A stretch of 64,000 nucleotides of DNA from Acanthochromis polyacanthus (Eukaryota > Chordata > Actinopteri > Pomacentridae). Every line of letters starts with the position of its first letter. Position 1 is the first letter of the stretch. A model generated the notes under the pieces. That model had not been told where the DNA came from and searched no databases. It saw only the letters and a program-made list of their open reading frames with translations. The stretch covers positions 10,715,983-10,779,982 of the forward strand of contig NC_067122.1 in NCBI RefSeq assembly GCF_021347895.1. Reading direction: 5' to 3'. Made by a program: the position numbers and the translations under genes. This document shows positions 47,000-58,700 of this stretch, in pieces.

Positions 47000-49900
47000 G
47001 TCAGCACCCTATTGTGCTACTGACCCCTTTGTATCGGACTTCCACCGCTACCCCGTCGGTTGAATTGGCTCTGCTTCCAGTTGTATCAGCTTACAGTGCG
47101 ATTGGTGGATCCACGAAGGCCGTTCAGCAATTTTTACTGCCGTGGGTGTCGTCAGCAGTATTTGATACGGCCCTTCCCACCGAGGCGACCTCCGATTCTT
47201 CCCTCTCAGGACTGATCAGGACCCAGTCTCCAGGCTGGAGCTTCTGTCTGGACAAAGGAGAAGAACACTCTGGCAGATTATTTGAACTCTGAACTTCTCT
47301 CATTTTCAGTGTATGTGCCATCTAATCTGCTCACTAAGATTCAGTGGATTGTTGTTTTATGGAAGTGGGAAAGGTCTCCCATGCACTATCTCAAATGGTG
47401 TTATTGCTTTGTCTCCCGTGGGCTTAATTCTCATCCACAGTTTAACCAAGGATAAACAATCTGGCCAAGGCCTTTTAGTTTCTTCCATAGTTTTGGCTAG
47501 CCTGTTTTTTATTGTGCCGTTCGGTCCGTTCGTACAAGGTCAGCACTTTGTGGATGATGTGCACAGTGGTTCCTCAGTGTGAGCAATGTGTCATAATTGC
47601 ATTTACAAATGTGTACCATTACCTGATCTAATCATGGCGGGAATACCATAAATTGGAAAGTAATGGTTGCAGAGTGCTTTTGCTACAGTTATGGCTGTGT
47701 TATCTTCGGTTGGGTATATTTCAACCCATTTTGAAAACGCATCTATAATCACTAAACAATATATTAGTCCTTTTGATGCTGTTAGTTCAATAAAGTCCAT
47801 ATGGATTGTGTACAGTATTCCTTGGCAAAGTCAGAAGAATCTACAGCGAAGAACTGTCCCTGCATCATGTGTACCATCCCTCCTGTTGAGACATGGGTGA
47901 GACCATGACTCACTAGAGGATGGGTTTGTTTTCAATGTGATAGAGGTTGTTTGTGAGAACTGCTCCGTGCTTGAGCCAAGAAGTTTGTTCAGATACGCAT
48001 CTGCTAAGATTCCCAATTCTATTGTTTTCAAAACATTGTGTGCTGAATGAGGCTTGTTTTGCACCAGAGTCGGCAAGGTCACTCAGTGTTATAGTGGAGT
48101 CATCCGTTTGATGAGCTTTGCACTCACACAGTGTGAAAATGCTCCTATGGATTATAATACCATCCGCAATACTGTAATGCAGAAAGAAAAGAAAAACGCA
48201 GTATGGTGAAACCCTCCTAATAACAGATCTAATGTAGCCTTCGACAACCATCTCTTAAAGGTTTTTGTCTCTACAGCTTTCAACCACTTGTAGATAAATG
48301 TGAGGCAGGTTATCTATTAGCTAAGCATGTACTGCTTTAAAATGTGTTAATATTCAGCAGATTTCAACTTTAAGCATCAGACAAATATTTCGGCATCACA
48401 GGACATGACATCTGTACAATATTCCTTTAACCCTTGGGTGCACAGTGGGGGTCAGGATACCCATTTTCCACTGGACTGGGTCACTTTTGACCCATGTAGT
48501 GCATCAAAAGGTAAAGTATCAAAAGCAAGAAAAGGAAATTTCTGCTACTAGTTCTAGACGTTTCGCCAACCGTCCCTTTGTTTTTGTAAATTCGTGCAGT
48601 TATGTGCCAACCGTATGTTTCACTGCTGATTGCTGGAACAGATCAGAGCCTCTCTGGTGCAGAAGTGTTTCCTTTTCTTACTTGTTATTTACTGGTTCAG
48701 CTTTTGGTGTTTGATTATACATGTGTAAAAGGCTAGAACTGAATTATTTGGCACACTGTGTTCTATGAATGTGAATTACTCTCTCTGAAAAATGATTTTG
48801 ACAAAGCAGATATATATATATTCACTCTCAGTAATAATAATGCTGTCCTGCACTATGATTCTTGTGTCTTGAGAGAAATGCTATTACGAGAAATGGATTT
48901 TATTTGTGCTTATTCCATATAGAACAGTGTTTTGGAGTTTCAAAATGGGTCTCCAAAAAACTAAGAAAATACTTTCAATACACGCCGGCAGGTTTAGTTA
49001 GCTTTTAAGACTGTAGTTGCCGTTGTTATTGCACAGCCCTCACAATGATTATCTCGAACATCGTTCGAAGCAAAACCGTCCACAAAAAATATCAATAAAA
49101 CCAGGCTGTGGTAGAACAAAAATATCAGGTCGTGGTTTAGTTTCTTCATTCACTGTCGTCACTCAAACAGGTCAGACGGTTTGTTATAGTCAGGTAGAGC
49201 CAAAACAACATCAGTTTTCAGGGCTAATATTAGATTTTTAAAAGCCTTCTCAGCATATTCAGTCCAAGTAATTTCATCTGTTAATGACATGTCCTTGCCA
49301 TATATTAAATCTTGCAGTGGCTGAGATAACACTGCATAATCTGGAATCCAAGATCTGCAGAAATTACAAAAGTCGGAAAAGGACATCATTTGTTGTTTTG
49401 TTCGCGGCTTTGGAGCATTTTGGATTGCATTTTTTCTGTCAGGAAGCAGAGCTTTCCCATGTTTCTGAAAGTAGTTCTGAAAGCCTAGATATACTACTTG
49501 TGGAGCCCATAACTGAAGTTAGTTTAGCAAAACCTTATGACCTGTTCCATGTGAGTGTCGTAACACTGCCATCGTTGTCTGTTTACAGTGTTCCTGAGTG
49601 TCTGCAGTCACAAGAAAGTCATCAACATAAAACAAAATTTGGCTGTGTTCTGGAATTTGAAAATTTGCCATTGAGCACCTGAGATCCTGAGTGTATACAT
49701 GGAGGCTTTCTGTAAAGCCTTGTAGTAATTATATATAGGTGCACTGTGCACCTTTAAAGGCAAACTGAACCAGTCTGTGAGGTAGGGTGTAGTAGTGTAG
49801 AGAAGAAAGTATTACTTAAATCCATAACTGAAAACCACTTTTTATCTGGGGTCACTTCATTTAATAATGTATGTGGGTTTGGAACATCAGGCGTAGTGTC

Positions 49901-50195
49901 TTGTACAGCATCATTCACTGCTCTCATGTCTCGTACCATCCCCCATGTTCCTGTATGTGCCTTTTAAACAGGGAAAATGGGTGTATTACAAACGCACTTT
50001 TCCGTATTCACAATAATCCCTGATTTTTCCACATCTGCAATAACAGGTCTGATACCTTCTATCGCTGATTGCTTCAGAGGATATTGAGGAATCTGTGGTC
50101 GATATGGAGTGGCTGCTTGTACTTCAACAGGTGGAAAATGTTTTATCAGTCCTACATCTGTAGGGCTGTTGGACCAGAGATGACTGGGCAGGTTT
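47000..50195 (-). pseudogene. Provirus pol remnant (RT, RNase H, integrase), broken
   Basis: Recognisable minus-strand segments, in order: RT start (about 50190-50040), RT fingers/palm (49939-49754), YVDD active-site codons (49618-49629), RT connection (49389-49159), the RNase H start (about 49110) and its end (about 48120). The integrase zinc-finger tail (about 47870) and catalytic core (47800-47603) come next, then the integrase C-terminal domain with a WEGPY motif (about 47184-47164). Breaks include a stop codon at 49964-49966, frameshifts between most segments, a roughly 700-bp unrelated stretch inside RNase H, and glycine in place of the second catalytic aspartate of integrase (codon 47621-47623). 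Confidence 0.88.
48260..49010. mobile_element. Foreign sequence inside the RNase H part of the provirus
   Basis: RNase H normally needs about 450 bp, but its start and end here are about 1 kb apart, and the middle has no pol similarity. It includes 'cctttaacccttgggtgcac' followed by 'gggtcacttttgaccc', which resembles the terminal region of a fish DNA transposon (TTAA-like start). The other end was not found, so the class and borders are uncertain. Confidence 0.4.
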
Positions 50196-50984
50196 TTTTT
50201 TTGTCAAATTCTGGGTAATCCTCTATAGACAAACAAATTAATGATCAGGTTTCTTTTCCATCCAAATGTGTGGAGGGTGTGGTTTTTACACACCACCCAG
50301 GAGGCTGTTTCATGAACCACAAAAGTTGTAGTAATTTGGGTGTTTAGCTCTATTACTCTGGTTTGCAGGTCCGCACTGTCATGGGATAGAGTTTGTTTTT
50401 TTTCCCGTCCATTAAAGCTGCTTGGTGTTGAGTTCTCTGGCACGAGACAACGGGAGGACACTAACACATCCTTCTACTGCAGATGAGCTGCAGCGGTGTT
50501 AGTTTTTATGAGTCTAGCTCGCCCTTAATCCCCTTGTCACCAGTACGTCGTCAACAACAAGGAAAATAATAAATCAGAAATTCAGCAAGGTATTCTAGAC
50601 CTTATAATGTGCTTGAATTTCTCAATCACTCTTCACATTCACACCGTGTACACCTTGCCGACGGAATCTCTTTCCTCATGTCGGCGGAATCTATTTTATC
50701 ATGCCATTACGGCGGAATCTCTTCACACTCACACCTGTGTACACCTTGCCGGCGGAATCTCTTTTATCATGCTAGCGGAATCTCTTTCTCACCCGTGGTT
50801 CTGATCGGTGTCACTTCCTGGATCGGATCCTTGGATTCACACCCAGCGCCGAGGGACCGCTTTTCTTTTCACCGACCTGGCCACGAATTCACGTCCCAGG
50901 ATTTTCAGATCTCGCTGCTTGGCGACGATCGCTGTCGACAGACTTCGGTGTCGGCTCTCCTCGACGTCGGGAAGGAATCCTCGG
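50196..50984 (-). other. Provirus leader region with no recognisable gag
   Basis: Between the primer site and RT there is no capsid or nucleocapsid motif. Part of the region (50655-50790) contains five copies of a GGCGGAATCTC-like motif. The minus-strand frame 50467-50204 has no recognised domain. The gag-protease part is therefore deleted or replaced. Confidence 0.55.
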
Positions 50985-51002
50985 ATCCGGCTCGAAGGAC
51001 CA
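50985..51002 (-). promoter_or_regulatory. Primer binding site, tRNA-Tyr type
   Basis: On the minus strand, TGGTCCTTCGAGCCGGAT starts 7 bases after the 5' LTR. It is complementary to the 3' end of vertebrate tRNA-Tyr (…ATCCGGCTCGAAGGA plus CCA) as remembered. The offset of 7 bases from the LTR is slightly longer than usual. Confidence 0.75.
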
Positions 51003-51009
51003 AGTTATA

Positions 51010-51429
51010 TGTCAGAGAGAAGCTCCGCTGAGAGCTCCCACATAACATAAGAAGATATTCACCGAACCAGAAAGACACGGAGACTGTAACTTTTACTTGC
51101 AAGGGTAACACAGCACAGTGTAACAAGACACGTTAGTGCGAGCTACAAAGACTGCTCCCATACGAAGTTTATTTTATACACAAGCAGAAATGAAAACATA
51201 GCATAAGAGCTCGAGTTACACAAGGGGGTGTGCTAAGCTGAAAGAGTGGAAATATACTGGGATGTGGAGACTAGGGAGGGAGAGAGAGAGAGAGAGGGGA
51301 GAGATGTGTGCAGATTGAAGTGAGTGAGTGGTATTCTAAATAAAAATAACCATGTAAAATACTATGCACACACAGTTAATGCTCTAAGGCTCGATTATGA
51401 TAAATGTATTTACAAATTCAACTCTAACA
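51010..51429 (-). repeat. LTR (5' LTR of the minus-strand provirus)
   Basis: It is nearly identical to 45809-46224: three substitutions and one extra pair of GA units. It is followed by the duplicated ATGTC (51430-51434) and the rest of the interrupted 38-bp unit. Confidence 0.95.
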
Positions 51430-51600
51430 ATGTCATAGTTTAGTATGTCGTCCACAATGTGACAAGAACGTCATAGTTTAGTATGCCGTCCAAAAACTGA
51501 CAAAAACGTCATAGTTTAGTATGTCGTCCAAAATGTGACAAAAATGTCATAGTTTAGTATGTCGTCCAAAATGTGACAAAAACGTCATAGTTTAGTCCAC
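51430..51600. repeat. Resumed 38-bp minisatellite
   Basis: About four and a half units of the same 38-bp repeat continue after the provirus and end at 'catagtttagtccac', where the 49-bp array begins. Confidence 0.92.
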
Positions 51601-52062
51601 TTTTTGGTCTGATCCGGTCCAGGTTTTCCTCAACTCCAGTCCGGTCCGCTTTTTGGAGCGATCCGGTCCAGGTTTTCCTCAACTCCAGTCCGGTCCGCTT
51701 TTTGGAGCGATCCGGTCCACGTTTTCCTCAACTCCAGTCCGGTCCGCTTTTTGGAGCAATCCGGTCCACGTTGTCCTCAACTCCAGTCCGGTCCGCTTTT
51801 TCCTCCGATCCGGGCCACGTTTTCCTCAACTCCAGTCCGGTTCACTTTTTGGAGCATTAGGTCCACGTTTTCCTCAACTCCAGTCCGGTCCACTTTTTGG
51901 AGCCATCCGGTCCACGTTTTCCTCAACTCCAGTCCGGTCCACTTTTTGGAGCCATCCGGTCCACGTTTTCCTCAACTCCAGTCCGGTCCACTTTTTGGAG
52001 CCATCCGGTCCACGTTTTCCTCAACTCCAGTCCGGTCCACTTTTTGGAGCGATCCGGTCTAA
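51600..52062. repeat. 49-bp minisatellite array
   Basis: About nine head-to-tail copies of a unit containing ccggtccactttttggagc and gatccggtccacgttttcct followed by caactccagt. The + strand is open in all three frames over much of the array because the unit lacks stops, which yields spurious 'proteins' of up to 150 codons. Confidence 0.95.
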
Positions 52063-55000
52063 TGGGTCGGCGATGTATCAGACAGCTTCTTCAAATCCAA
52101 ACTAAATACAATCAAAAGATCAAACTAACGTCATTCAGGTGCAGTCGGACAACGAAGTTGCGTTCAGGAGCATCGGAAATCGGAATATCAGATGTAAATT
52201 TCCAACGAAAATTATGGGGGGTGGGGGGGGGGGGCACACGGGGTGGCCAATCAGATCACAGGGGGGGCCACTGCCTGCCTGTGCCCCCACGGATGAGCCG
52301 CCACTGCCCCTGATACAGATTAAAGTTTCACTGAAACAACTGGTTTCATGCCGTTTAATCCAAATTTTTAAGACTTTGACTATCTATGGTTCCAAATTTT
52401 CTTCATGAAAAGAGAAACCAACATATTTTTTTGCACTTTCAACTACATTGTAAAAAATAGTCTATTTTGTACTGTATTCAAATCAGCAAAAATATTATTT
52501 TACATACATTTGCTGTTATTTGAAAGAAAAATCAAGTGCATTACAGGAAGCTACTAAAATCATAGAACAATGTCTACATTAAAAAAAATGTTTTTACAAA
52601 CGATACTTTGTTCTTTGACATTTTCTTACTGTATTTAAATCAGCAAAAACATAATTATCTTACAGAAATGTATTATTGGAAACAAATGTGTATTAAGGAA
52701 TTTTAAAAAATGGGAAATTGTTTTTTAAAGTCATAGTTGGCACATTTTCCCTGTTTTGTTAAATTACACACATCAAAGTATTCAGTTGAATAACATGTAC
52801 TTCGAAGAAAAATGCCAGTTTATGTTCTTCTATGTAGCAATTAAACAAATAAAAACTAAATGCATACTTTTATCCTTTCAGGCACTAAAAAAAGTCAGTT
52901 TTGAGTTGTTTTTTTTGCTAAGTAACCCTGCTTAGTTTTTGTGTTAAAGTTTTACAAATCACTTGTAAATACAGTGACCCAGCCTCAGAAAGTCCAAACA
53001 TCAAGTCACATGAACATGTCGATTAATGAACTCAAAGTCAACCGGTTGGTTCACAACATCCACAGTTTATATTAAAAATAGAACATCTGCACTCAGTAAG
53101 AACATTATTAGGAAATTTCAGCTACCACAAAGATTCTCACTTCAAAGCCCATTTAGTAGCTGCTGTGGAGATTCTGACCATCATCAACATGACTAAATGC
53201 TCTGTAAGATGAAATACATCAGAATTAACTCTAAACATCAACCACACAAGTGTTGTTTTACATTTTAGTCCATCAAACTGCATATAGTATTAAGTTACTA
53301 TCGATTATGGTCTGTAGAATCACAACGCTTATAGATTGAAAAATGTTTTTTTCATTAGTTTCCATTATTTTCTGAACATCGTCAAGTAAATATGACCTGA
53401 ATTAGCTTGAGACAGATGCCAGTGAACTGTGTGGAGTTTGTATTTTAAAAAAAGTAGTGATGACAGTTTTGATTGTGAGGAAAAATCCTATTCGGTGGTG
53501 GGTTCAGGTGCTGATGAGAGGCTTCAATGTCCTCATGTGTGCCTGAAACCACCTCTTATTTGCCTAAGTGCATTAAATTATCTCCACTCGTGCTATTCAA
53601 GAGTCTTATTCTCAGTTTGTGATCCATTCTTTGCTGCTAAAGTGAAAAGTGTGACATTATTTCTGGATCTAGTGTGCAGTGTTACCTTATTAAAAAGTTC
53701 CAACTTTAATTTTGTGCTTCAAATACTCCCAAACTGGTGCTATCTGCTGATTCTCTCAAAAAACTGGAATGTTCACAGTGATCACTTACAGCATCTGAAG
53801 CATATTTCAAGTCGCTCCAAGTCTTGAATCATAAGAACTGAAACTAACATGAAACATTCACTCATAAACCTGCAAGTCTGGATGAGACTAATGACTAGCA
53901 ACAGTACAATCTTATTAGCATTTCATGTACTTCCAATTCCGTCAAGTAACTGATTTTTGGAAGATCACAGACAGAAATCGAAGGTTGGCCCAAAAAAAAT
54001 TAAAATAAAACCTTGTATAAAACAGCTTCGATAAATCTATATTCTTCAAAGCGATGGCACCATTCAGTGAACTAATAACTACATCTAAAATATACCCACC
54101 GTCATCTAAATGGATGTGATGAGGGCACGAATGCAACATTATCAGGCTGACAAAATGACTTCGTTATTAGTAAATGCTATGTGATCAACTGAACCAAAAC
54201 AATAAATAAAAATCTTAAACCTGCATCTTTTACATAATTTTACAATTGAACTTTTACAGTGCATTTTGATATACTCCGTAAGACAATGAGGAGAGACAAT
54301 TCATTATTTCAGTTTGTTACTAAGCGATAAAAACATCTCCAGCATTGTTCTGGTTCTGATCATCGTAACTGGCACATTTTTCGTTTACAATTTCTGATGA
54401 TTGTTGGCTTTTAAATGGTGAGTTTAAAAGCTCCCATGAGTGTGATCAGTAACAGACAGACAGCAGAGCAGCCGTCTGTCCAACAGCAGGTCGGCGATCC
54501 AGTTCGTTGGTCAGTCAGAAAGACGGGCAGACGTCAAGCCGGCCAATCGGTGAGTCAGACAGCCAGCCTGCCGGTCTGCAGCAGTCAGTGCAAATGATCA
54601 GTGCATCAGTAGTGTGCTGAATCAAGTCCCATCACTTCAGATCAACTGGCTCGGAGCCTGAAGCCACAGCAGTGGTGCTCAGCCCCTTTGAAAACTCAAA
54701 AATATTAAATATGACACTTCATTTGCATAAGGGATGTTTTGTACATTCTTTATCATATCTTGCAGCTCCTTTTAGATAATGGCCTTTGAGATGAGAACCG
54801 ATACTTCCTGGCAACTGAGACGTAACCACGCAGCAACTCGTTTTTCATTTAGTCCGACTGCTGGACCTGCTGATGGTCGGCACAAGAGTCACACAGCGCG
54901 ATTCATTTCTCTCATTCAAGCTGATAAAATAGTTGCCACAAGCATTTTTTGTATTCTAAGAACAGGGGCAAGTCTTTTTTTTTTTTTTAAATGGCTCCCA

Positions 55001-55702
55001 CTGCGCACCCGCAATTCCAGGTTTATGAATATAGCTCTTGCAACAGCCAGTCACAGGCCAGCGTTGCAACGTGCAGATTATTGCAGCGACGTCCTTAATG
55101 CTGTAAGCAGCCAGTCCGTCTGAAGCAGCGCATTTTGTGCAGCCAGTCGACGTTTTGTCAGCTGGTGTTTCAAAGTATTCAGTTCTCGGAGTCTGATACA
55201 GTCCAACATGTAAATGCTATTATACCACTGAGCTTCGAAAGCACTTCATCCATTTGGCGCATCGATATCACTTCCTTCCTGGCAGCGAGTCTTTCCAACG
55301 TCCACATCTGAGTGAGTCTCATGACAGCTGATGCAGCTGCTCGGTATGTGCTTGGCGTTTGGAAACTTCTCCTCAGAAGTTTGTATAAGAACACAATCCT
55401 GAAGCCGTTGCTTCCTATCTAGTGCAACAGTGTCCTTAAAAGTCAGGATGTCACAGAGCTCTAAAGGAAATGGCTTGGAGACAGCAACAACTTTAGGTTG
55501 TGGGTAAAGCCCCCAAAACACACACACAAAAATCAAGATTGATTTGTGACTGTGTTAGCTGAGGATTGAGGGCGTCTCTTCATTCTGGATAATATCTATT
55601 ATAGGCGTTACTTCTCCATTTGCCTGTTGAGCTTCAGATGTCAGGATGAGTCTCTGTGCAACTGGCTGCTGACTCAGAGTTGATGCTGTGTGAAGCTTCT
55701 GG
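52063..55702 (-). other. Probable klhl3 3' UTR and flanking DNA
   Basis: No coding exon was seen left of the klhl3 stop. A G-rich stretch and short repeat remnant lie at 52216-52310. The rest is AT-rich. ATTAAA on the minus strand at 52354-52359 is a possible poly(A) signal but is not convincing, so the 3' end of klhl3 is not placed. Confidence 0.4.
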
Positions 55703-55731
55703 TCATAGCGGCTTGTCAATCACTGCTACTC
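55703..55731 (-). CDS. klhl3: klhl3 last coding exon
   Basis: After a ccactcctgcag acceptor, 29 nt complete a glycine and read VAVIDKPL, then TGA (55705-55703). The same short tail closes the last Kelch blade in KLHL2/KLHL3. Confidence 0.9.
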
Positions 55732-58700
55732 CTGCAGGAGTGGGAAACGACCATCAGTGAGAGAAAACAGCTTTACCAACATTGTAGGCACCCTATGCTA
55801 TCTGTTTGACCAGCACAATTGGCACATCAGTTACATGCTCTTTCATTCATTGTTATCTATCTATAACATGAGTAGATAGTTTATGCTGAGACCTACCAGC
55901 ATAGCTGCGTCCGTTGCTCATGTTGGTGGGAATGAGGCTCCACTTGTCTGTGGCTGGGTTATAAAATTCTACAGAGGAAAGGTTGCAGGACCCATCGTCT
56001 CCTCCGATCACATACAGCAGCCCGTTAATGGCACAGACACCTTGAGAGGAGAGTAGAACACATTTAACAACTCTTTTTGTCATTTATTTTATGTCCGTCT
56101 TGGTTTTCATGAATCAGATTTCAAACTCCGATAAATGGGCGAAAAGTTAGAGAATGTAGCTCAGTCCAAGGTGGTGTACAACCGGAACGCAAACAAATCC
56201 GTCTAATAGCGTTGTATTCATCCGCTCATCAACTAGTTCCACATAACCAGTTCCGACATAACGACCAAATGCCGTAGGTCGATGACATCGCAAACCGAGG
56301 ACCCTCTGCACTTAACATAAACAGCAACTACACTTAACTGAGCTCTCTGCTGTGTGTGTGTTCTTTGTCTGACCTGCGTTTCGTCGACACATGTTCATGT
56401 CGCACACCAGTCTCCAGCTGTTGGTCTGTGGGTCGTACACCTCGACGCTCTTCCTCACCAGAGGACCGTCATGTCCACCTGCTGCATACAGCTGACCGCC
56501 CAACACACCCACACCTGGACAAGAAGAACACATAAAAATGCTGCAGAGTTGTCTTTCGGGAGCAGCTAATCACTATTTACGTGATCACCAAATCTGCTGG
56601 TTACATTTTATTGTTTAACTGCAAGTTGTCCGCTATGATTTGTGAAAGACAAAGACAGTATATTGAAATTACTTATTTTATCTGGCCAAAACTCCAAAAT
56701 ATTAGGCGTTAGAAGATTTAATACAAATACCATAACAGTCTACTGATGGACTAATTCATCGACTTCTTTGTTTTGTTGAAACACGGTTCATGTTGAGTGT
56801 AATGGATTAAAATGTGCTGATCAAAAAATGAAGGGAATACTTAATCATCACAGTACTACGTCAATTCAACTAAACTTCTGGGATATTTATCTGTTCAGTG
56901 AGGGAATAGAAGTGATTGTGAATCCACCCCTCAGTCAGTTAAGATTTGTGTTTTCCACGGTCCAATCATTGATTTAAACAGTTTATGGAGGAAAAAATGA
57001 CATGAGAATGAAGTGTTGCCTTAAATTGTTTAGTTTTGTTCAGCAGTGCTCAGAGTCCACCAGAGGGCGCTGCTGCTTCATATGTAATTGGCAGCAAGAG
57101 CTCAGTATTGTTTCAACTGCAGCACGGCATCATGTGATAATGTTGGCTTAAGGCAGGGGTGTCAAACTCATTTTAGTACAGGGGCCACATTCAGCCCAGT
57201 TTGAGCTCAAATACGCCGGATCAGTTAAATCAGAGCATAATAACCTAAAAATAACCACAATCCCAATTTTCTCCTTTGTTTCAGTGCAAAAAAGGTACAT
57301 TCTGAAAATGTTTACATTTAAAGGAATTGTCTTTTTTTTTTTTTTACAAAACATCATGAACAACCTGAACTTTTTAAAGAAAAATAAGTGAAATTTCAAC
57401 AATATTATGTCTCAGTTTATCATTTACACATTACAACTATAAAGGAACAACATTTAGTCACAGGTATCTGGAACTGAATGCTGTATTTTACTTTATCATC
57501 AAAACGCCAAAAGTCAGACAAAAAACAACAAAAACAAGTCAAAATATTACAAAAATTAGACCCAAAGTGACAAAAAATGGGCGACACAAGCGAGACAAAA
57601 AAAGACACAAAATAACAAAAACGAGAAACAAAACAACAATATGATAAAAATGAGGCGCAAAAAATGACGAAAGAACAATGAACAATCTAGTATTTTATTT
57701 GATGATAAAAAAAAACTTGTCATGGTCTAAAAATTATTTTAAATTTATAGTTTTACTAATTTACAATCTGCAGCTATGTCGTCTCTGTAATTTTTACACT
57801 TTGAGGGCCAAATTGGACCCTCTGGAGGGCCAGTGTTGGCCTGTGGGCCGCGTGTTTGACACCCCTGACTTAAGCCATTATTGTACCATTATTAGAAAAC
57901 GTAATACTTAAAGTGATCATCTCTAGTGTGTAAATGTGTCCACCACTGCTGCTCCCTCAGTACATTTTGTGTGTCGGTAGGGCAGGCTACAGTGTGTGTT
58001 TGTTGCGTTTACCTGCTCCACTCCGCCGTGTGCTCATGTCAGCTACATAACACCACTGATCAGACACCGGGTCGTACTCTTCCACGGTGCTGAGACACTG
58101 ACGTGAAGCTCCGTCATAGCCTCCTACCGCGTACAGCTTACCTGCAGGCAAACACACAGTCGTTAAAAATTAGTGATATTTCGCTTTTGCGCTTTCATTG
58201 GAATGGCAACACACGCTTTGTTCTTACCATCCACCACCCCTACACCCACACTGCTGCGTCGTGTGTTCATGGAGGCCACGTATATCCACTCATTGGTTTT
58301 ATGATTGAACGTCTCTACTGTGGACAAACCTGTAGCAGATATGCAGAGAGATGAAGGGACAGAGATGACACCGGCTGAAACGTAGACATAAAACAGAAAA
58401 ACGAGCAGGAAGGCAAACAAAAAGGTGAACAGCAGTAAATGGTTACTGAGTGTGCTTGTGCATCAATCTGTGGGTGTTTTTCCATCCAGCAGAAAGGCCT
58501 TTTAAGGTTACATCTACACTAATACATTTTTGTTTTTGAATGCCATTTTGAAACAAAAACAAGCTCTCTCTACAGATATTTTGCAAAATGAACATTTTCC
58601 TCCACCTCTGAGCTTCTCATCCAAACACAGACAGTGTGAGTATGTGTGTTTCCGTGTGGATATGGAGAGTTTGGAAAGCGATGATGTTAAATGTCAATGT

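Larger units (their letters stand above)
45809..51429 (-). mobile_element. Endogenous retrovirus (gammaretrovirus-type), defective, minus strand
   Basis: Two LTRs (416 and 420 bp) enclose 4.8 kb of internal sequence. On the minus strand the order is LTR, tRNA-Tyr-type primer site, leader with no recognisable gag, broken pol (RT, RNase H, integrase), env transmembrane-subunit frame, polypurine tract, LTR. Pol resembles gammaretrovirus-like (ERV1) elements, and env has the CX6CC motif of that group. The LTRs differ at only three bases plus one (GA)2 length change, so insertion is recent. The internal genes carry stops, frameshifts and a foreign insertion, so the element cannot make a complete virus. 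Confidence 0.93.

Noticed and set aside
49284..49682. 132-residue + strand frame
   Set aside because: It is antisense to the reverse transcriptase remnant, including the YVDD codons.
50609..51050. Arginine/serine-rich + strand frames next to the right LTR
   Set aside because: They are antisense to the provirus leader and primer site, with no recognisable domain.
51653..52313. Proline/serine-rich proteins of 100-150 residues
   Set aside because: All three frames are open because the 49-bp unit lacks stop codons; the products are periodic repeat translations.
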